From positions 124,001 to 188,000 of the forward strand of contig CAYTPV010000002.1 in the NCBI GenBank assembly GCA_964440115.1: DNA of 64,000 nt, in the 5' to 3' direction. How positions within the stretch are numbered: the stretch's first letter is position 1; each line of letters begins with the position of its first letter. Below, piece after piece: positions 7,268-16,053 of this stretch. The notes beneath the pieces were generated by a model. That model was not told the DNA's origin. It saw nothing but the letters and a program-made list of their open reading frames with translations, and did no database searches. The position numbers and the translations under genes were made by a program. This DNA comes from JAEWWD01 sp964440115. GTDB taxonomy: Bacteria; Bacillota; Clostridia; Christensenellales; CAG-138.

Positions 7268-9031
7268 TTAAAATTGCCTTACACGGGAAACTGAAACCAT
7301 CTCATCATGCTCCGTATCCAATTTGAATTTGTCAACTTCTTCTCGCAGCGCGGCTGCTTGTGCCGACATTTCTTCGCTGGTCGCAGAATTTTCCTCCGCG
7401 GTCGCCGCATTGGCCTGAACTACAGAAGAAACCTGGTGTAGTCCCTGTTTAATCTGCTCGATCGCGCTGGCTTGTTCAGCGGATGCCTGTTCAATCCTGG
7501 TAAAGCTTTCCGTCACCATGAGTGTGCTTTTCTCTACATCCTGCAGAATTTGCGTTGTTTGCGCTGTAATATGCGCACCTTTGGATATGGCATCAACAGA
7601 ATTCCGGATCAGTTCTTCGGTCTGCCTAGCGGATTCTGCGGATTTTGCGGCAAGGTTGCGAACTTCATCGGCCACAACCGCAAAGCCTTTTCCGGCGCTT
7701 CCGGCGCGGGCAGCTTCAATAGCGGCGTTTAAAGCCAAAATATTGGTCTGAAATGCGATATCTTCAACGACCTTTGTAATTCTGACGATCTGATTGGAGG
7801 CAGAGTGGATATCCGACATTGTCTGGGTCAGCTGCACCATATGCTCATTTCCAGCATTCACGCCTGCACCGGCTTGTTCGACATATTGGCTGGCAACTTT
7901 GACATTGGCGGAATTTTCGGCTGCCTGCTCCGCGATCTTTGTAACGGAAGCGCTTAACTCTTCAATGGAGGATGCTTGTTCGGACGAACCTGCTGCAAGC
8001 CCCTGTGCTCCACCGGCAACTTGGGAAGCGCCTGTGCTGACCTGTTCGGCGGCCACATGGATTATGCTCAGCGTTTGATTCAGGGAGGATGAAATGCCAA
8101 GCAGAGCATCCTTTATGGATGCGAACTCCCCTTCATAGGTTTGAGATAAGCTTACTCTCAAATCGCCTTGCTTCATGGTTTCCAGCACCGAAGTAATTTC
8201 GCGAATATAATTGAAATACTCACCAAGTCTGGATAAAATTTGCCCCATTGCATGGGAAAGCCGTCCGATTTCATCTTTGGTAAACGTCTTTTCATTAATC
8301 GAGAGTGTCAGTTCACCTTGTGCAATGCGCGTGCTTATATTGGTTAAATACTGGATGTTCTTTTTCAGATACTGAAGGACGCTAAGCGCGAGCACGGTCA
8401 ACACAACTACCACAATGCCAACCGCAGTAACCGAAGTTATGGTAGTATTTGATAATTGCCCTTGAATCGTAGCCGTGCTGTGCTCCGCATAGGCCTCAAG
8501 TAGTTCGGTCATTACGTTGATATTTTCTCTGGCGGAGCCGAAAGCTGCAATGTGAGCTTCGTAATTTCCTGTTCCGGTCATTGGGTCATAGCTCTTCAGC
8601 CATTGGTCATATCCCGTCATGAACTGATTGTAAAGTTCTTTGAGAGTAACTCCCGCTGTAGGATGCTGGAAGTTCTCATATAGCTCCTGATTTTCCCGTA
8701 TGGTCGCATATGCAGCTTCCATACGCGTCTTCACCTGCTCGGCATTCTCTTTAAAGCCTGCGGTAAGGCTTTCCAGCGTATCTGCTGGTATGGCGCTTCC
8801 CTGTGCCCGCATGAGGATAAACGCATCCTCCGCTACATAAGCCTGATAAAAATCTCTGTCAGCATTGATTAGCGCTGCCGTAGGAACAAAGAGCTCGTCA
8901 TAGAGCGTAGTTCGGGTGTTGCTATTAACTGAATTGATGTTGAAGATAAGTAGTGCGGAAATCACAATAAGAGCAATTAACGCGGGGATGCTTATCAACA
9001 GCAGCTTTAGAGTAATAGACAAATTCTTCAA
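7268..9031 (-). CDS. Methyl-accepting chemotaxis protein
   Basis: The 587-residue transmembrane chemoreceptor has TM1 at about 9–31, a helical ligand domain of the four-helix-bundle type, TM2 at about 203–223, a HAMP domain and a long coiled-coil signalling domain with the conserved tip VVADEVRNLAAKSAE. It senses a periplasm-side or outside ligand and controls CheA through CheW; the ligand cannot be told from sequence. It stands alone, has a good GGAGG leader, and is preceded by a GCCGATAT box typical of the flagellar sigma-D -10. This suggests control with the motility regulon. Confidence 0.94.
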   Translation of the reverse strand: MKNLSITLKLLLISIPALIALIVISALLIFNINSVNSNTRTTLYDELFVPTAALINADRDFYQAYVAEDAFILMRAQGSAIPADTLESLTAGFKENAEQVKTRMEAAYATIRENQELYENFQHPTAGVTLKELYNQFMTGYDQWLKSYDPMTGTGNYEAHIAAFGSARENINVMTELLEAYAEHSTATIQGQLSNTTITSVTAVGIVVVVLTVLALSVLQYLKKNIQYLTNISTRIAQGELTLSINEKTFTKDEIGRLSHAMGQILSRLGEYFNYIREITSVLETMKQGDLRVSLSQTYEGEFASIKDALLGISSSLNQTLSIIHVAAEQVSTGASQVAGGAQGLAAGSSEQASSIEELSASVTKIAEQAAENSANVKVASQYVEQAGAGVNAGNEHMVQLTQTMSDIHSASNQIVRITKVVEDIAFQTNILALNAAIEAARAGSAGKGFAVVADEVRNLAAKSAESARQTEELIRNSVDAISKGAHITAQTTQILQDVEKSTLMVTESFTRIEQASAEQASAIEQIKQGLHQVSSVVQANAATAEENSATSEEMSAQAAALREEVDKFKLDTEHDEMVSVSRVRQF

Positions 9032-9406
9032 TTACATTTCCTCCAATATAAACCTGGTTGCCCAATTTTTCCATTCCGCAATATCTTGCAGATATATGCC
9101 TTTGTATATATATCGGCGTTTTGTTGTAAAATCGGAGTTGAATAGGGCCGAATAATATCAGAGAAAAGTAGAGCAATATTCAAACGCATGTACTATTTAG
9201 CGTCGCTATAATCCTAATAGGGAAGAAACGGCAGTTACAGCTTCTTGACATGGAGTACATGATGCCTTACGTTTAAATCATGATGTGTTTTACAGCTCAT
9301 ATCACTTACATTGATGTTGGACAACTGACCGGAAAAAAGCCATCGAATGCGTGAGACCAAAACATAATAATAAGTGCTTCCACTGCACTACGATTAGGAG
9401 GATTCA
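9032..9406. other. Intergenic region between MCP and GNAT genes
   Basis: 375 bp without a gene. It holds the sigma-D-like box of the MCP gene and the leader of the acetyltransferase. Short frames here have no start signals or recognisable products. Confidence 0.6.
9110..9136 (-). promoter_or_regulatory. Candidate sigma-D (flagellar) promoter of the MCP gene
   Basis: On the - strand GCCGATAT (9117–9110) matches the sigma-D -10 exactly, 79 bp upstream of the chemoreceptor start. The -35 at the expected 15-base spacing reads TCCG rather than TAAA, so the promoter is only half convincing. Confidence 0.45.
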
Positions 9407-9979
9407 ATGATTTACAGAAACGCGACGGTTGAGGACATCCCTGCCATCTTGCAATTGCAGAAAAAGTATCATGTCGCAACAATCAGTGACTCTGACAAGA
9501 AGGATGGCTTTGTAACAACCTTATTTACAGAAGAGCAGTTTAAGGGATTAATTGAAAAAGAAAACGGAATAGCGATTGCCTGTGACGGTGATAAGGTCGT
9601 CGCGTATGCTATGGCCGCTTCCTGGGAGTTTTGGGCGCAGTGGCCTCTTTTCCAATATATGATCGGCGACTTGAAAGATACAGAATACATGGGGACTGTG
9701 CTTTCAACAGAAAACTCCTATCAGTATGGACCGATTTGCATTGATAAGGACTACCGGGGCACGGAAGTACTGCTGAAGGTCTTTGACTTCTCCAGAGCGC
9801 AGATGAATAAACGATATCCGATTTTGATTACGTTTATCAATCATATCAATCCGCGGTCATACAGTGCGCATACGAAAAAGCTTGGTCTTGATGTGATCAA
9901 AAGCTTTACGTTCAATGGCAACAATTATTATGAATTGGGCTATGACACATCGAAAAGTGTCGGTGCTTTTCAATCATAA
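9407..9979 (+). CDS. GNAT family N-acetyltransferase
   Basis: The 190-residue protein opens with IYRNATVEDIPAILQLQKKYH and has YGPICIDKDYRGTEVLLKVFDF, the acetyl-CoA-binding strand–loop–helix of GNAT enzymes with a degenerate R/Q-x-x-G-x-G/A loop, followed by INPRSYSAHTKKLGLDVI. Such enzymes move an acetyl group from acetyl-CoA to an amine; the substrate is unknown. AGGAGG lies seven bases before the ATG. It is a single gene closed by the terminator at 10070–10099. Confidence 0.82.
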   Translation: MIYRNATVEDIPAILQLQKKYHVATISDSDKKDGFVTTLFTEEQFKGLIEKENGIAIACDGDKVVAYAMAASWEFWAQWPLFQYMIGDLKDTEYMGTVLSTENSYQYGPICIDKDYRGTEVLLKVFDFSRAQMNKRYPILITFINHINPRSYSAHTKKLGLDVIKSFTFNGNNYYELGYDTSKSVGAFQS

Positions 9980-10069
9980 CGTGCCAAATCAAAGAATACA
10001 GGTTGGTTTGCCAATCGAAGCATTGTCAAATTTGGCGGCAAGATGTGCACCAAAGGATCAAATACAGCA

Positions 10070-10099
10070 AAGCCCGTAACATATTGTTACGGGCTTTTA
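10070..10099. terminator. Bidirectional terminator
   Basis: AAGCCCGTAAC pairs with GTTACGGGCTT around a 5-base loop, with T/A runs on both sides. It lies between the convergent GNAT and DegV genes. Confidence 0.85.
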
Positions 10100-10158
10100 T
10101 GTCACCAAGATAGGACGCAGTTTAGCGATTTATGAACCGAGCAATTTACGCAGCCTGC

Positions 10159-11025
10159 TTATCGGTGGATGCCATAGAAGAATATCGCGATTGTTCCTGG
10201 CCCCACATGAGCGCCCGTGACAGGTTCATAGCAGGTGATGATCATTTCGCCGCTGTGGCCGCTTTCGCGGATCTTTTGTGCAACAAGCCGGGCGTCTTCC
10301 TCGCTGTCTGCGTGCGCGATGCCGACAGGGGCGCTTTTATCCGACACCAATTCTTCATAGCGCTGCACCAGCGCCGCAAGAGCCTTCCGCCTCCCGCGCT
10401 CGTTGTGATGGACAACGATTTTTCCATCATTGTCGCCCATCAGTATCGGCTTGATCTGCAGAACATTTCCCACAAACGCCGCCGCGCCGGAAATCCGCCC
10501 TCCTCTTTTGAGATAAACAAGATCCTCAACGGTGAAATATTGGCAGATGAAGGCGCTGTTTTCCTTGGTGCTTGCGACAATCTCGTCAAAATCAATACCG
10601 TCCCTGTTCATACGGGCCGCGTGAAGCAAAGGCAAGCCTTCGCCAAGCGAAGCCGCGCGTGTATCGATCACGGCGATTTTCCTTTGGGGGAAACTTTTGC
10701 GCATTTCTTCCGCCGCTACAACCGATGACTGATACGCGCCGCTGATGCCGCTGGACATACCGACGTAAATGATATCGTTTCCCGCAAGCAGAATCTTTTC
10801 AAAGGCCTCACTGAACGCATGGACATTGACCATGGAGGTATGGGCGACAGCTCCCTTTCGCAGAGCGTCGTAAAATGCCGCCCCACTCAGAAGTTCGTTG
10901 TTGCTTTGCGCGGACGGATATTCAATCCCGTCGATGATATAATGGAAGGGTACCACTTCTATGTTGAATTCCCTGAGCATTTCGTCGGGCAGGTTGGATG
11001 AAGTATCGGTGATGATTTGGATCAT
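10159..11025 (-). CDS. DegV family fatty-acid-binding protein (downstream copy)
   Basis: The 288-residue protein shows the DegV signature: IITDTSSNLPDE at the N-terminus, TSMVNVHAFSEAFEKIL, a VGMSSGISGAYQSS loop that holds the fatty acid carboxylate, and HVGPGTIAIFFYG at the end. DegV/FakB proteins bind acyl chains and can deliver them to the FakA kinase. The ATG at 11025 has GAGGAG upstream and lies one base past the stop of the upstream DegV gene, so the two are one operon. Longer frames upstream run into that gene. Confidence 0.9.
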   Translation of the reverse strand: MIQIITDTSSNLPDEMLREFNIEVVPFHYIIDGIEYPSAQSNNELLSGAAFYDALRKGAVAHTSMVNVHAFSEAFEKILLAGNDIIYVGMSSGISGAYQSSVVAAEEMRKSFPQRKIAVIDTRAASLGEGLPLLHAARMNRDGIDFDEIVASTKENSAFICQYFTVEDLVYLKRGGRISGAAAFVGNVLQIKPILMGDNDGKIVVHHNERGRRKALAALVQRYEELVSDKSAPVGIAHADSEEDARLVAQKIRESGHSGEMIITCYEPVTGAHVGPGTIAIFFYGIHR

Positions 11026-11026
11026 T

Positions 11027-11917
11027 CTATGCTCCTCTTTCTGTACCCCAGAAGAACAGCGCGACTGTCCCCGGGCCTGTGTGGCTGCCAATTGTCGTTC
11101 CGACGTTATTGATTATAACCTGACCGTTCAGATTTTTAAATCTCTCTTCCACAAGATCCGCAACCATGCGCGCATCCTCATAGCAGGCGGATTGAGATAT
11201 GTAGCATTTTCCCGAGTAGTTGAGCCCACCCTGGGCGAACGATTCCATCCGGTCAACAATCTCGCGTATGACACGGCGTTTTGTACGTATTTTTTCGCGC
11301 GGGATCAATCGTCCCAAATTGTCCATATTCAGCAGCGGGCAAATATTCAAGAGCGCGCCAAACATGCCTGCTGCTTTAGAAATTCTGCCGCCTCTGACAT
11401 AGAATGTGAGGTCGGTAGAGAAAAACCAGTGGTGTAATTGAAGCCTGTTTTCATAGACCCAATCGTGGGCTTCGTCTATGGATTTTCCGCTGTCCCGCAG
11501 GTCGGCAAGGGCATCCATCAGCAATCCGTAGCCGGAAGAAGCGCCAAGAGAATCGACGATATAAATCTTGCGCTCGGGAAACCGCTCCCTGGCAATGAGC
11601 GCGGCGCTTTGGGCAGAATTGAATGTGCCGGATATTCCGGAAGACAGGCATACATGCAGAATATCCTTGCCCTGTTCCAGCATCTTGGAGAAATGTTCTA
11701 AATATTCCGCAATATTCACCTGTGAGGTTCTGGTTTTAGCGCCATTCACCATGGCCTGATAAAACTGGTCAAATGGCATAGACTGGCCCAGATCGTCCAT
11801 GTACTCTTTTTCGTCAACGAAATAATGGAAACAGATATAGGAAATGTCGCGCTTATTGAAATGTTCTTTTGATAAATCGGCTGTCGAGCAGCAGCTTAAC
11901 GCATACTGTTGATCCAT
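11027..11917 (-). CDS. DegV family fatty-acid-binding protein (upstream copy)
   Basis: The 296-residue protein is a second DegV, divergent from its neighbour: ALSCCSTADLSKEHF, TSQVNIAEYLEHFSKML, VCLSSGISGTFNSAQ and SHTGPGTVALFFWG. The start at 11917 has AAGGAGG upstream; the ATG 24 bases earlier lacks one. It is co-transcribed with the downstream DegV gene. Two copies may differ in acyl-chain preference, as FakB paralogues do; that is inference. No fakA is in the window. Confidence 0.9.
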   Translation of the reverse strand: MDQQYALSCCSTADLSKEHFNKRDISYICFHYFVDEKEYMDDLGQSMPFDQFYQAMVNGAKTRTSQVNIAEYLEHFSKMLEQGKDILHVCLSSGISGTFNSAQSAALIARERFPERKIYIVDSLGASSGYGLLMDALADLRDSGKSIDEAHDWVYENRLQLHHWFFSTDLTFYVRGGRISKAAGMFGALLNICPLLNMDNLGRLIPREKIRTKRRVIREIVDRMESFAQGGLNYSGKCYISQSACYEDARMVADLVEERFKNLNGQVIINNVGTTIGSHTGPGTVALFFWGTERGA

Positions 11918-12017
11918 TCCCTTTTCCTCCTTGATATACAATAATGCGCTTTCTTTATGCTATCTTATCTGCTGGCATACCCGAAGTACAACCTACTGTT
12001 CGTTCCGAACAAAACAA

Positions 12018-12065
12018 GAGGGAGTAGAATGGATACATCAATGTACCCTACTCCCTGGATTTTTC
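12018..12065. terminator. Long stem-loop terminator
   Basis: AGGGAGTAG (12019–12027) pairs with CTACTCCCT (12048–12056), with an inner TACAT/ATGTA stem. T-rich sequence follows on +, and a weaker T-tract on -. It lies between the XRE gene and the DegV operon. Confidence 0.6.
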
Positions 12066-12091
12066 ATTCTACTATTCGTATACTTCTTTTC

Positions 12092-12679
12092 TTATTTCTC
12101 TCTTCTGATTTTAAAGCTCAGTGAAACGACGGCTTGCGCCGGTATGGCAACCAAAAAGAGCTGCCAGGGCCGGTATTTGATCAGCGCGATATAGATCACG
12201 GCAATCAGGCTGAAAACCAATCCCGAAACAATCAAAAGATTGCTTTTCCCGTGGTTCCAAATGGAGTTGAGAACCAGAAGCGTAATCAGGGATATCGGTA
12301 CCGCGTATGCAAAAATACTCCAGTGAATGGCCCCCAGTACCCAGAATATGATGAATACCAGTATCGCTATAGTCCATATTCCCGCAATCGCAACCATGAT
12401 AATGGCGGATGGATTGTATTTGCGTCCGTCATCGCTTTGGGTGGGTGCTTTAGGAATATTCCACTGATCATGGGGATTGAGCAGATCGTCTATGGTAACG
12501 CCGAATATTTCTGCCAATCGTTTTAAGACAAGTACATCAGGAACCGCTTCCGCGCGTTCCCATTTGGAAATTGTCTTGTCAGAATAGTTTATTTTCTCGC
12601 CCAGTTCCGCCTGCGTCATGTTCGCATTCGTACGTTGCCTGATAATATTGCTGGCTATAACGAGCTTCGTATCCTCCAA
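12092..12679 (-). CDS. XRE-type helix-turn-helix membrane protein
   Basis: The 195-residue protein has an N-terminal XRE HTH (residues about 8–65: IIRQRTNANMTQAELGEKINYSDKTISKWERAEAVPDVLVLKRLAEIFGVTIDDLL). Four hydrophobic helices follow from about residue 88 to the end, so it is a membrane-tethered regulator. It starts at TTG after GGAGGGGG. Target genes are unknown; no obvious partner lies next to it. Membrane XRE proteins often respond to envelope stress, but nothing here shows that. Confidence 0.8.
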   Translation of the reverse strand: MEDTKLVIASNIIRQRTNANMTQAELGEKINYSDKTISKWERAEAVPDVLVLKRLAEIFGVTIDDLLNPHDQWNIPKAPTQSDDGRKYNPSAIIMVAIAGIWTIAILVFIIFWVLGAIHWSIFAYAVPISLITLLVLNSIWNHGKSNLLIVSGLVFSLIAVIYIALIKYRPWQLFLVAIPAQAVVSLSFKIRREK

Positions 12680-12857
12680 AATGCCCCCTCCTTGTCCTTC
12701 GCAATTTCATTATAATGGATATTGGAGTGATGCGCCATCATGTAGACTCCCGTGTGTGCAAAGTACCGCCAGCAATGTTTAGTACATAAGCTCAGTCCAA
12801 TCCGTAAAGTCCTTCGGAATTCGCCGATATTGCGTTGACTGCTGCTAGTGCAGAATG

Positions 12858-12889
12858 TTGATAATTTTGTAAGTGTATTATAATATAAT
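12858..12889 (+). promoter_or_regulatory. Candidate promoter of the uridine-kinase-like gene
   Basis: TTGATA (12858–12863) precedes two overlapping TATAAT boxes (12879–12884 and 12884–12889), giving spacers of 15 or 20 bases. The leader is very AT-rich. Confidence 0.4.
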
Positions 12890-12935
12890 ACAAGATTTTC
12901 ACAATTCTATAAATCATTTTACTGAGGTAGAAATC

Positions 12936-14111
12936 ATGATGAATGAGGTATTTTTCCTGCAGTTATTTGAGAAAATGAAAAGTATCGATCCTGTCATTCC
13001 CAGCCTGGAATTTTATGAATTCAAATATCTGCTCAAGAACATGGATCCGGGGGAAACCGGTTGGGAATCAATCGCACTTTTGTCGGAAGATGAAATCCTC
13101 AACCTGATTGATGATGATGCCTATTATTCTGGAGTTAAGGTTATGCCTTTGAAGGACGGAATAACCGTTCTTGATAAAAGAGTAAAAAATCTGAGCAATA
13201 TGCTTTTTATGGGGCTTGTTAAAGAAAAATACACAGCCGTGTGGATAAAAAAGTATTTTTACTTTGATGTGCGTGGTTTCGTGTTTATTCCGAGGACATT
13301 TTATTTTACCGAGCCAGTTTTACAGCATCTTGGAGGGAAACCCTATAAGGCTTACGAAAAAAAGCAAACGCGGTTTGATACCTTCCAAGGCATAGGATAC
13401 AGGGATTTCATGGATGCCAATGCGGAAGTTGATGAGGAGTTTATAAAAAGTATTCTTAAGATCATACAAAAAAAGGGGACTCCCATTGTTATCGGTATTG
13501 CAGGTCCGACTGCTGCCGGTAAAACGGAGATTGTCGACAGGCTCAATGCGGTTTTTAACAGCCAGGGAAAACGGATTACCACGATAGAAATGGACAATTT
13601 CTTCACCGACAGGGAGTTGCGAGAAAAACGCGGTATACATTCAATGGGAAAGGATGCTTTGCATTTTGATCTTTTAATTCAGGCAATCAAGGACATAAGC
13701 AGCGGGGCAAAAATATTTATCCCTGAATATGATTATCTCACAGAATCATCAAGCCATGACGAATTTGGCAGGCTTAAGCCCGGACACAAAGCCATTGAAG
13801 TGGAACCTGCGGATATTATCTTTATTGAGGGGAATTTTCCATTTCTCTTTGAAGAAATCATCCCCTATATCGGCATTAAGGTTGTATACCTGACCGACGA
13901 TCCTGTCAGGCTCAAAAGGAAATGGAAAAGAGATGTTGATTATCTTAAAAAGTACGAGCAGGTGTACTTTGTTAACAGGTATTTCAGGACTCAAAAGCCC
14001 AAAGCAAAGGCCTGCTATATACCTCAGCTTATGAGCTGTGATATAGCCGTCTATACAACAGGCGCGGAGTTATGGGTCAGTGAAGAAATAAAAGAAATGC
14101 TAAGCAAGTAA
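12936..14111 (+). CDS. Uridine kinase/phosphoribulokinase-like protein with long N-terminal domain
   Basis: The 391-residue protein has a P-loop kinase half starting near residue 185: VIGIAGPTAAGKTEIVDRL (Walker A), TIEMDNFFTD, and IIFIEGNFPF (Walker B-like). This matches the uridine kinase/PRK family. The first 180 residues are not recognised and are not part of ordinary Udk (about 210 residues). GAGGTAG precedes the ATG at 12936. The substrate is unproven: a nucleoside or another small hydroxylated molecule. The gene is visibly more AT-rich than its neighbours, which may point to recent acquisition. It stands alone beside tRNA-Asn. Confidence 0.72.
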   Translation: MMNEVFFLQLFEKMKSIDPVIPSLEFYEFKYLLKNMDPGETGWESIALLSEDEILNLIDDDAYYSGVKVMPLKDGITVLDKRVKNLSNMLFMGLVKEKYTAVWIKKYFYFDVRGFVFIPRTFYFTEPVLQHLGGKPYKAYEKKQTRFDTFQGIGYRDFMDANAEVDEEFIKSILKIIQKKGTPIVIGIAGPTAAGKTEIVDRLNAVFNSQGKRITTIEMDNFFTDRELREKRGIHSMGKDALHFDLLIQAIKDISSGAKIFIPEYDYLTESSSHDEFGRLKPGHKAIEVEPADIIFIEGNFPFLFEEIIPYIGIKVVYLTDDPVRLKRKWKRDVDYLKKYEQVYFVNRYFRTQKPKAKACYIPQLMSCDIAVYTTGAELWVSEEIKEMLSK

Positions 14112-14118
14112 TTATTTA

Positions 14119-14136
14119 GCTCCCCAGGTAGGGCTC
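14119..14136. repeat. Partial copy of the tRNA-Asn 3' end
   Basis: GCTCCCCAGGTAGGGCTC here is identical to 14302–14319 inside tRNA-Asn, with five more upstream bases matching at one mismatch. The stretch up to 14260 is GC-rich and full of small hairpins. It could be an old attachment-site scar or what remains of a tRNA tandem. Confidence 0.6.
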
Positions 14137-14265
14137 CTACGCTTCGCTCGCGGCCTGCTTGTCCTTCGGACAGCGCAGTCTCGCGGCGGCGCTTCGCGGC
14201 CGCTAGATCACTCCACCGGAGCGATTTCTTCACGCGGCTTCGAGCCCTTCTATATCAAATCAAAT

Positions 14266-14297
14266 AAAAAAGCAGTACCTTCGGCACTGCTTTTTTA
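14266..14297 (-). terminator. tRNA-Asn terminator
   Basis: On the - strand AAAAAAGCAGT-GCCGAAGG-TACTGCTTTTTT forms a stem with a T-run directly after the tRNA; A/T runs on both sides allow action in both directions. Confidence 0.85.
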
Positions 14298-14299
14298 TT

Positions 14300-14374
14300 T
14301 GGCTCCCCAGGTAGGGCTCGAACCTACAACCCCGCGGTTAACAGCCGCGTGCTCTACCATTGAGCTACTGAGGA
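14300..14374 (-). tRNA. tRNA-Asn (anticodon GTT)
   Basis: The - strand folds as a cloverleaf: acceptor TCCTCAG/CTGGGGA, D-arm AGCTCAATGGTAGAGC, anticodon arm CGGCTGTTAACCG with GTT, and T-arm GTTGTAGGTTCGAGCCCTAC (shifted). Discriminator G and CCA are encoded. A promoter (TTGTAA 14417–14412, 17 bases, TATTAT 14394–14389) lies just upstream. Confidence 0.95.
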
Positions 14375-14388
14375 ACGGTACGCAAATC

Positions 14389-14417
14389 ATAATACAGCAA
14401 CGATCGGCCGATTACAA
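14389..14417 (-). promoter_or_regulatory. tRNA-Asn promoter
   Basis: TTGTAA and TATTAT with a 17-base spacer on the - strand, 15 bases before the mature tRNA 5' end. Confidence 0.6.
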
Positions 14418-14596
14418 CCGTATCCATGCGCGGAATATTCATATTGTCACCCTCTATCTTTTGTTTCTGCCGGTTTTCTCGTGATTGCTCTTTCAATCAT
14501 TTTTTAGCCTAAATGTTGACTGGCAAGCGCGGCATGATATATCATGAAGTGGGCGGGGGTATCCAGTATTTGCAGCATTGCGAAAGGAAACCAAAA

Positions 14597-16027
14597 ATGC
14601 AGATATCGCAGCATTTGCCGGAAGCCTTGGGGGAATACGCCCACCGTAAGGTGGCGCGTTTTCATATGCCCGGACACAAGGGACGAGGAATGGGCGGATT
14701 TTTCCGCAAGGACCTCATCGGCTGGGATGTAACGGAACTCTCTTTTTCAGATGATCTTCACGCGCCCGAGGCAGCAATTGCCCACGCGCAAAAAGAATGC
14801 GCGCTGCGCTTTGGCGCGGCGCATACCTTTTTTCTTGTCAACGGATCTACGGCGGGAATACTTGCCATGCTTCTTTCCCTGCCGCAGGGGGCAGATGTGC
14901 TCATAGGGCGGGATTGTCACCGTGCCGCGCTTTCGGGTATCGCGCTTTCCGGCCACAACTGCCGCTTTGTTGAACCTGCGTATGACCCTTCACTGGATCT
15001 GTGGGGTTGCGTTACGTCGGAAGCGCTTAACCGCGCTCTTTGCGAGCATCCTGCGCAGGCCGTTCTTGTAACTTCGCCCAACTATTACGGGCTTTGTGCG
15101 GATATTCCAGCACTTTACGAGGTCGCTTGCCGTCATGGAGCACTTCTGTTCGTAGATGCCGCTCATGGCGCGCATTTTCCGTTTTCACAGGCATTGCCCC
15201 AAAGCCCTGCCGGTTTTGCGGATGCGTGGGTGAACAGCGCCCACAAGACGCTTAATGCGCTTGGACAGGCCGCCTTGCTGCATATTGGGCCTCGTATGCC
15301 GGTATTTGCCGTGCAGCGCGCGCTTTCATTGGTGCAGACCAGTTCACCGTCCTATCTGCTGCTTGCGTCGCTGGATTGGGCGCGGTATACGGCCGAGATC
15401 AACGACTGCTGGACGACGACTGCAGACGCATGCGCATCGCTGGCTGGAAAAATGAATGAATTTCTCGGTATTCGAGCACTGCCGCGCACGCTCATTGGAA
15501 CTGCCGGCGTTGCGGATATGGATCGAACTCGCATTGTCATAGATGTCGCAGGTCGGGGCATCACGGGGTATACGGCGCAGCGGGCGCTTGAGCGAAACGA
15601 TGTATTTGTGGAAATGGCGGACCATAGGCGCGTTGTTTGCATATGCACGCCGGCGGACGACCCCGCATGGTACGGTATGCTGCTCGATGCGATGCATACG
15701 CTGCCATACGGTACACAAGTGCCCGAACGAACAAGCCACGGGCTGCGGCTGCATCGTGCAATGCCGCTGCATGAGGCAGTGCGCGCCGAAGTGGAACGAT
15801 TGCCGCTACGAGCTTGCGCAGGCCATATCGCTGCGGACGCGGCGGGCGTTTACCCGCCGGGCATCCCTTTATGGACGCCCGGGGAATACATCAGCGCAGA
15901 GGCGATCGCCTATTTATCGGCGCAGCAGGCGCTCGGGGCATCCCTGTTTGGGATTACGGATGGGAAAGCGACGGTGGTACGCGATCATGCGGCTGCCGTT
16001 CAGCAATATATTTCTGCGCAGGCGTAA
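14597..16027 (+). CDS. Orn/Lys/Arg decarboxylase-family PLP enzyme
   Basis: The 476-residue protein matches the fold-type I Orn/Lys/Arg decarboxylase family of Gram-positives: FHMPGHKGR near the N-terminus, TFFLVNGSTAG, LFVDAAHGAHFPFS, and the PLP lysine in WVNSAHKTLNAL. The C-terminal domain carries YPPGIPLWTPGE. It would decarboxylate a basic amino acid to a polyamine (lysine or arginine type); the substrate cannot be fixed. I chose the ATG at 14597, where homology begins, with AAAGGAAA upstream; the frame is open another 28 codons upstream. A HAD gene follows 26 bp later, and holB and ricT after it. Confidence 0.85.
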   Translation: MQISQHLPEALGEYAHRKVARFHMPGHKGRGMGGFFRKDLIGWDVTELSFSDDLHAPEAAIAHAQKECALRFGAAHTFFLVNGSTAGILAMLLSLPQGADVLIGRDCHRAALSGIALSGHNCRFVEPAYDPSLDLWGCVTSEALNRALCEHPAQAVLVTSPNYYGLCADIPALYEVACRHGALLFVDAAHGAHFPFSQALPQSPAGFADAWVNSAHKTLNALGQAALLHIGPRMPVFAVQRALSLVQTSSPSYLLLASLDWARYTAEINDCWTTTADACASLAGKMNEFLGIRALPRTLIGTAGVADMDRTRIVIDVAGRGITGYTAQRALERNDVFVEMADHRRVVCICTPADDPAWYGMLLDAMHTLPYGTQVPERTSHGLRLHRAMPLHEAVRAEVERLPLRACAGHIAADAAGVYPPGIPLWTPGEYISAEAIAYLSAQQALGASLFGITDGKATVVRDHAAAVQQYISAQA

Positions 16028-16053
16028 GCTTGCGTACTGCAGAAAGGACTTCT

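Noticed and set aside
14299..14484. Frame beginning MAPQVGLEPTTPRL
   Set aside because: It is the well-known false ORF made by reading a tRNA gene (tRNA-Asn) on its opposite strand.
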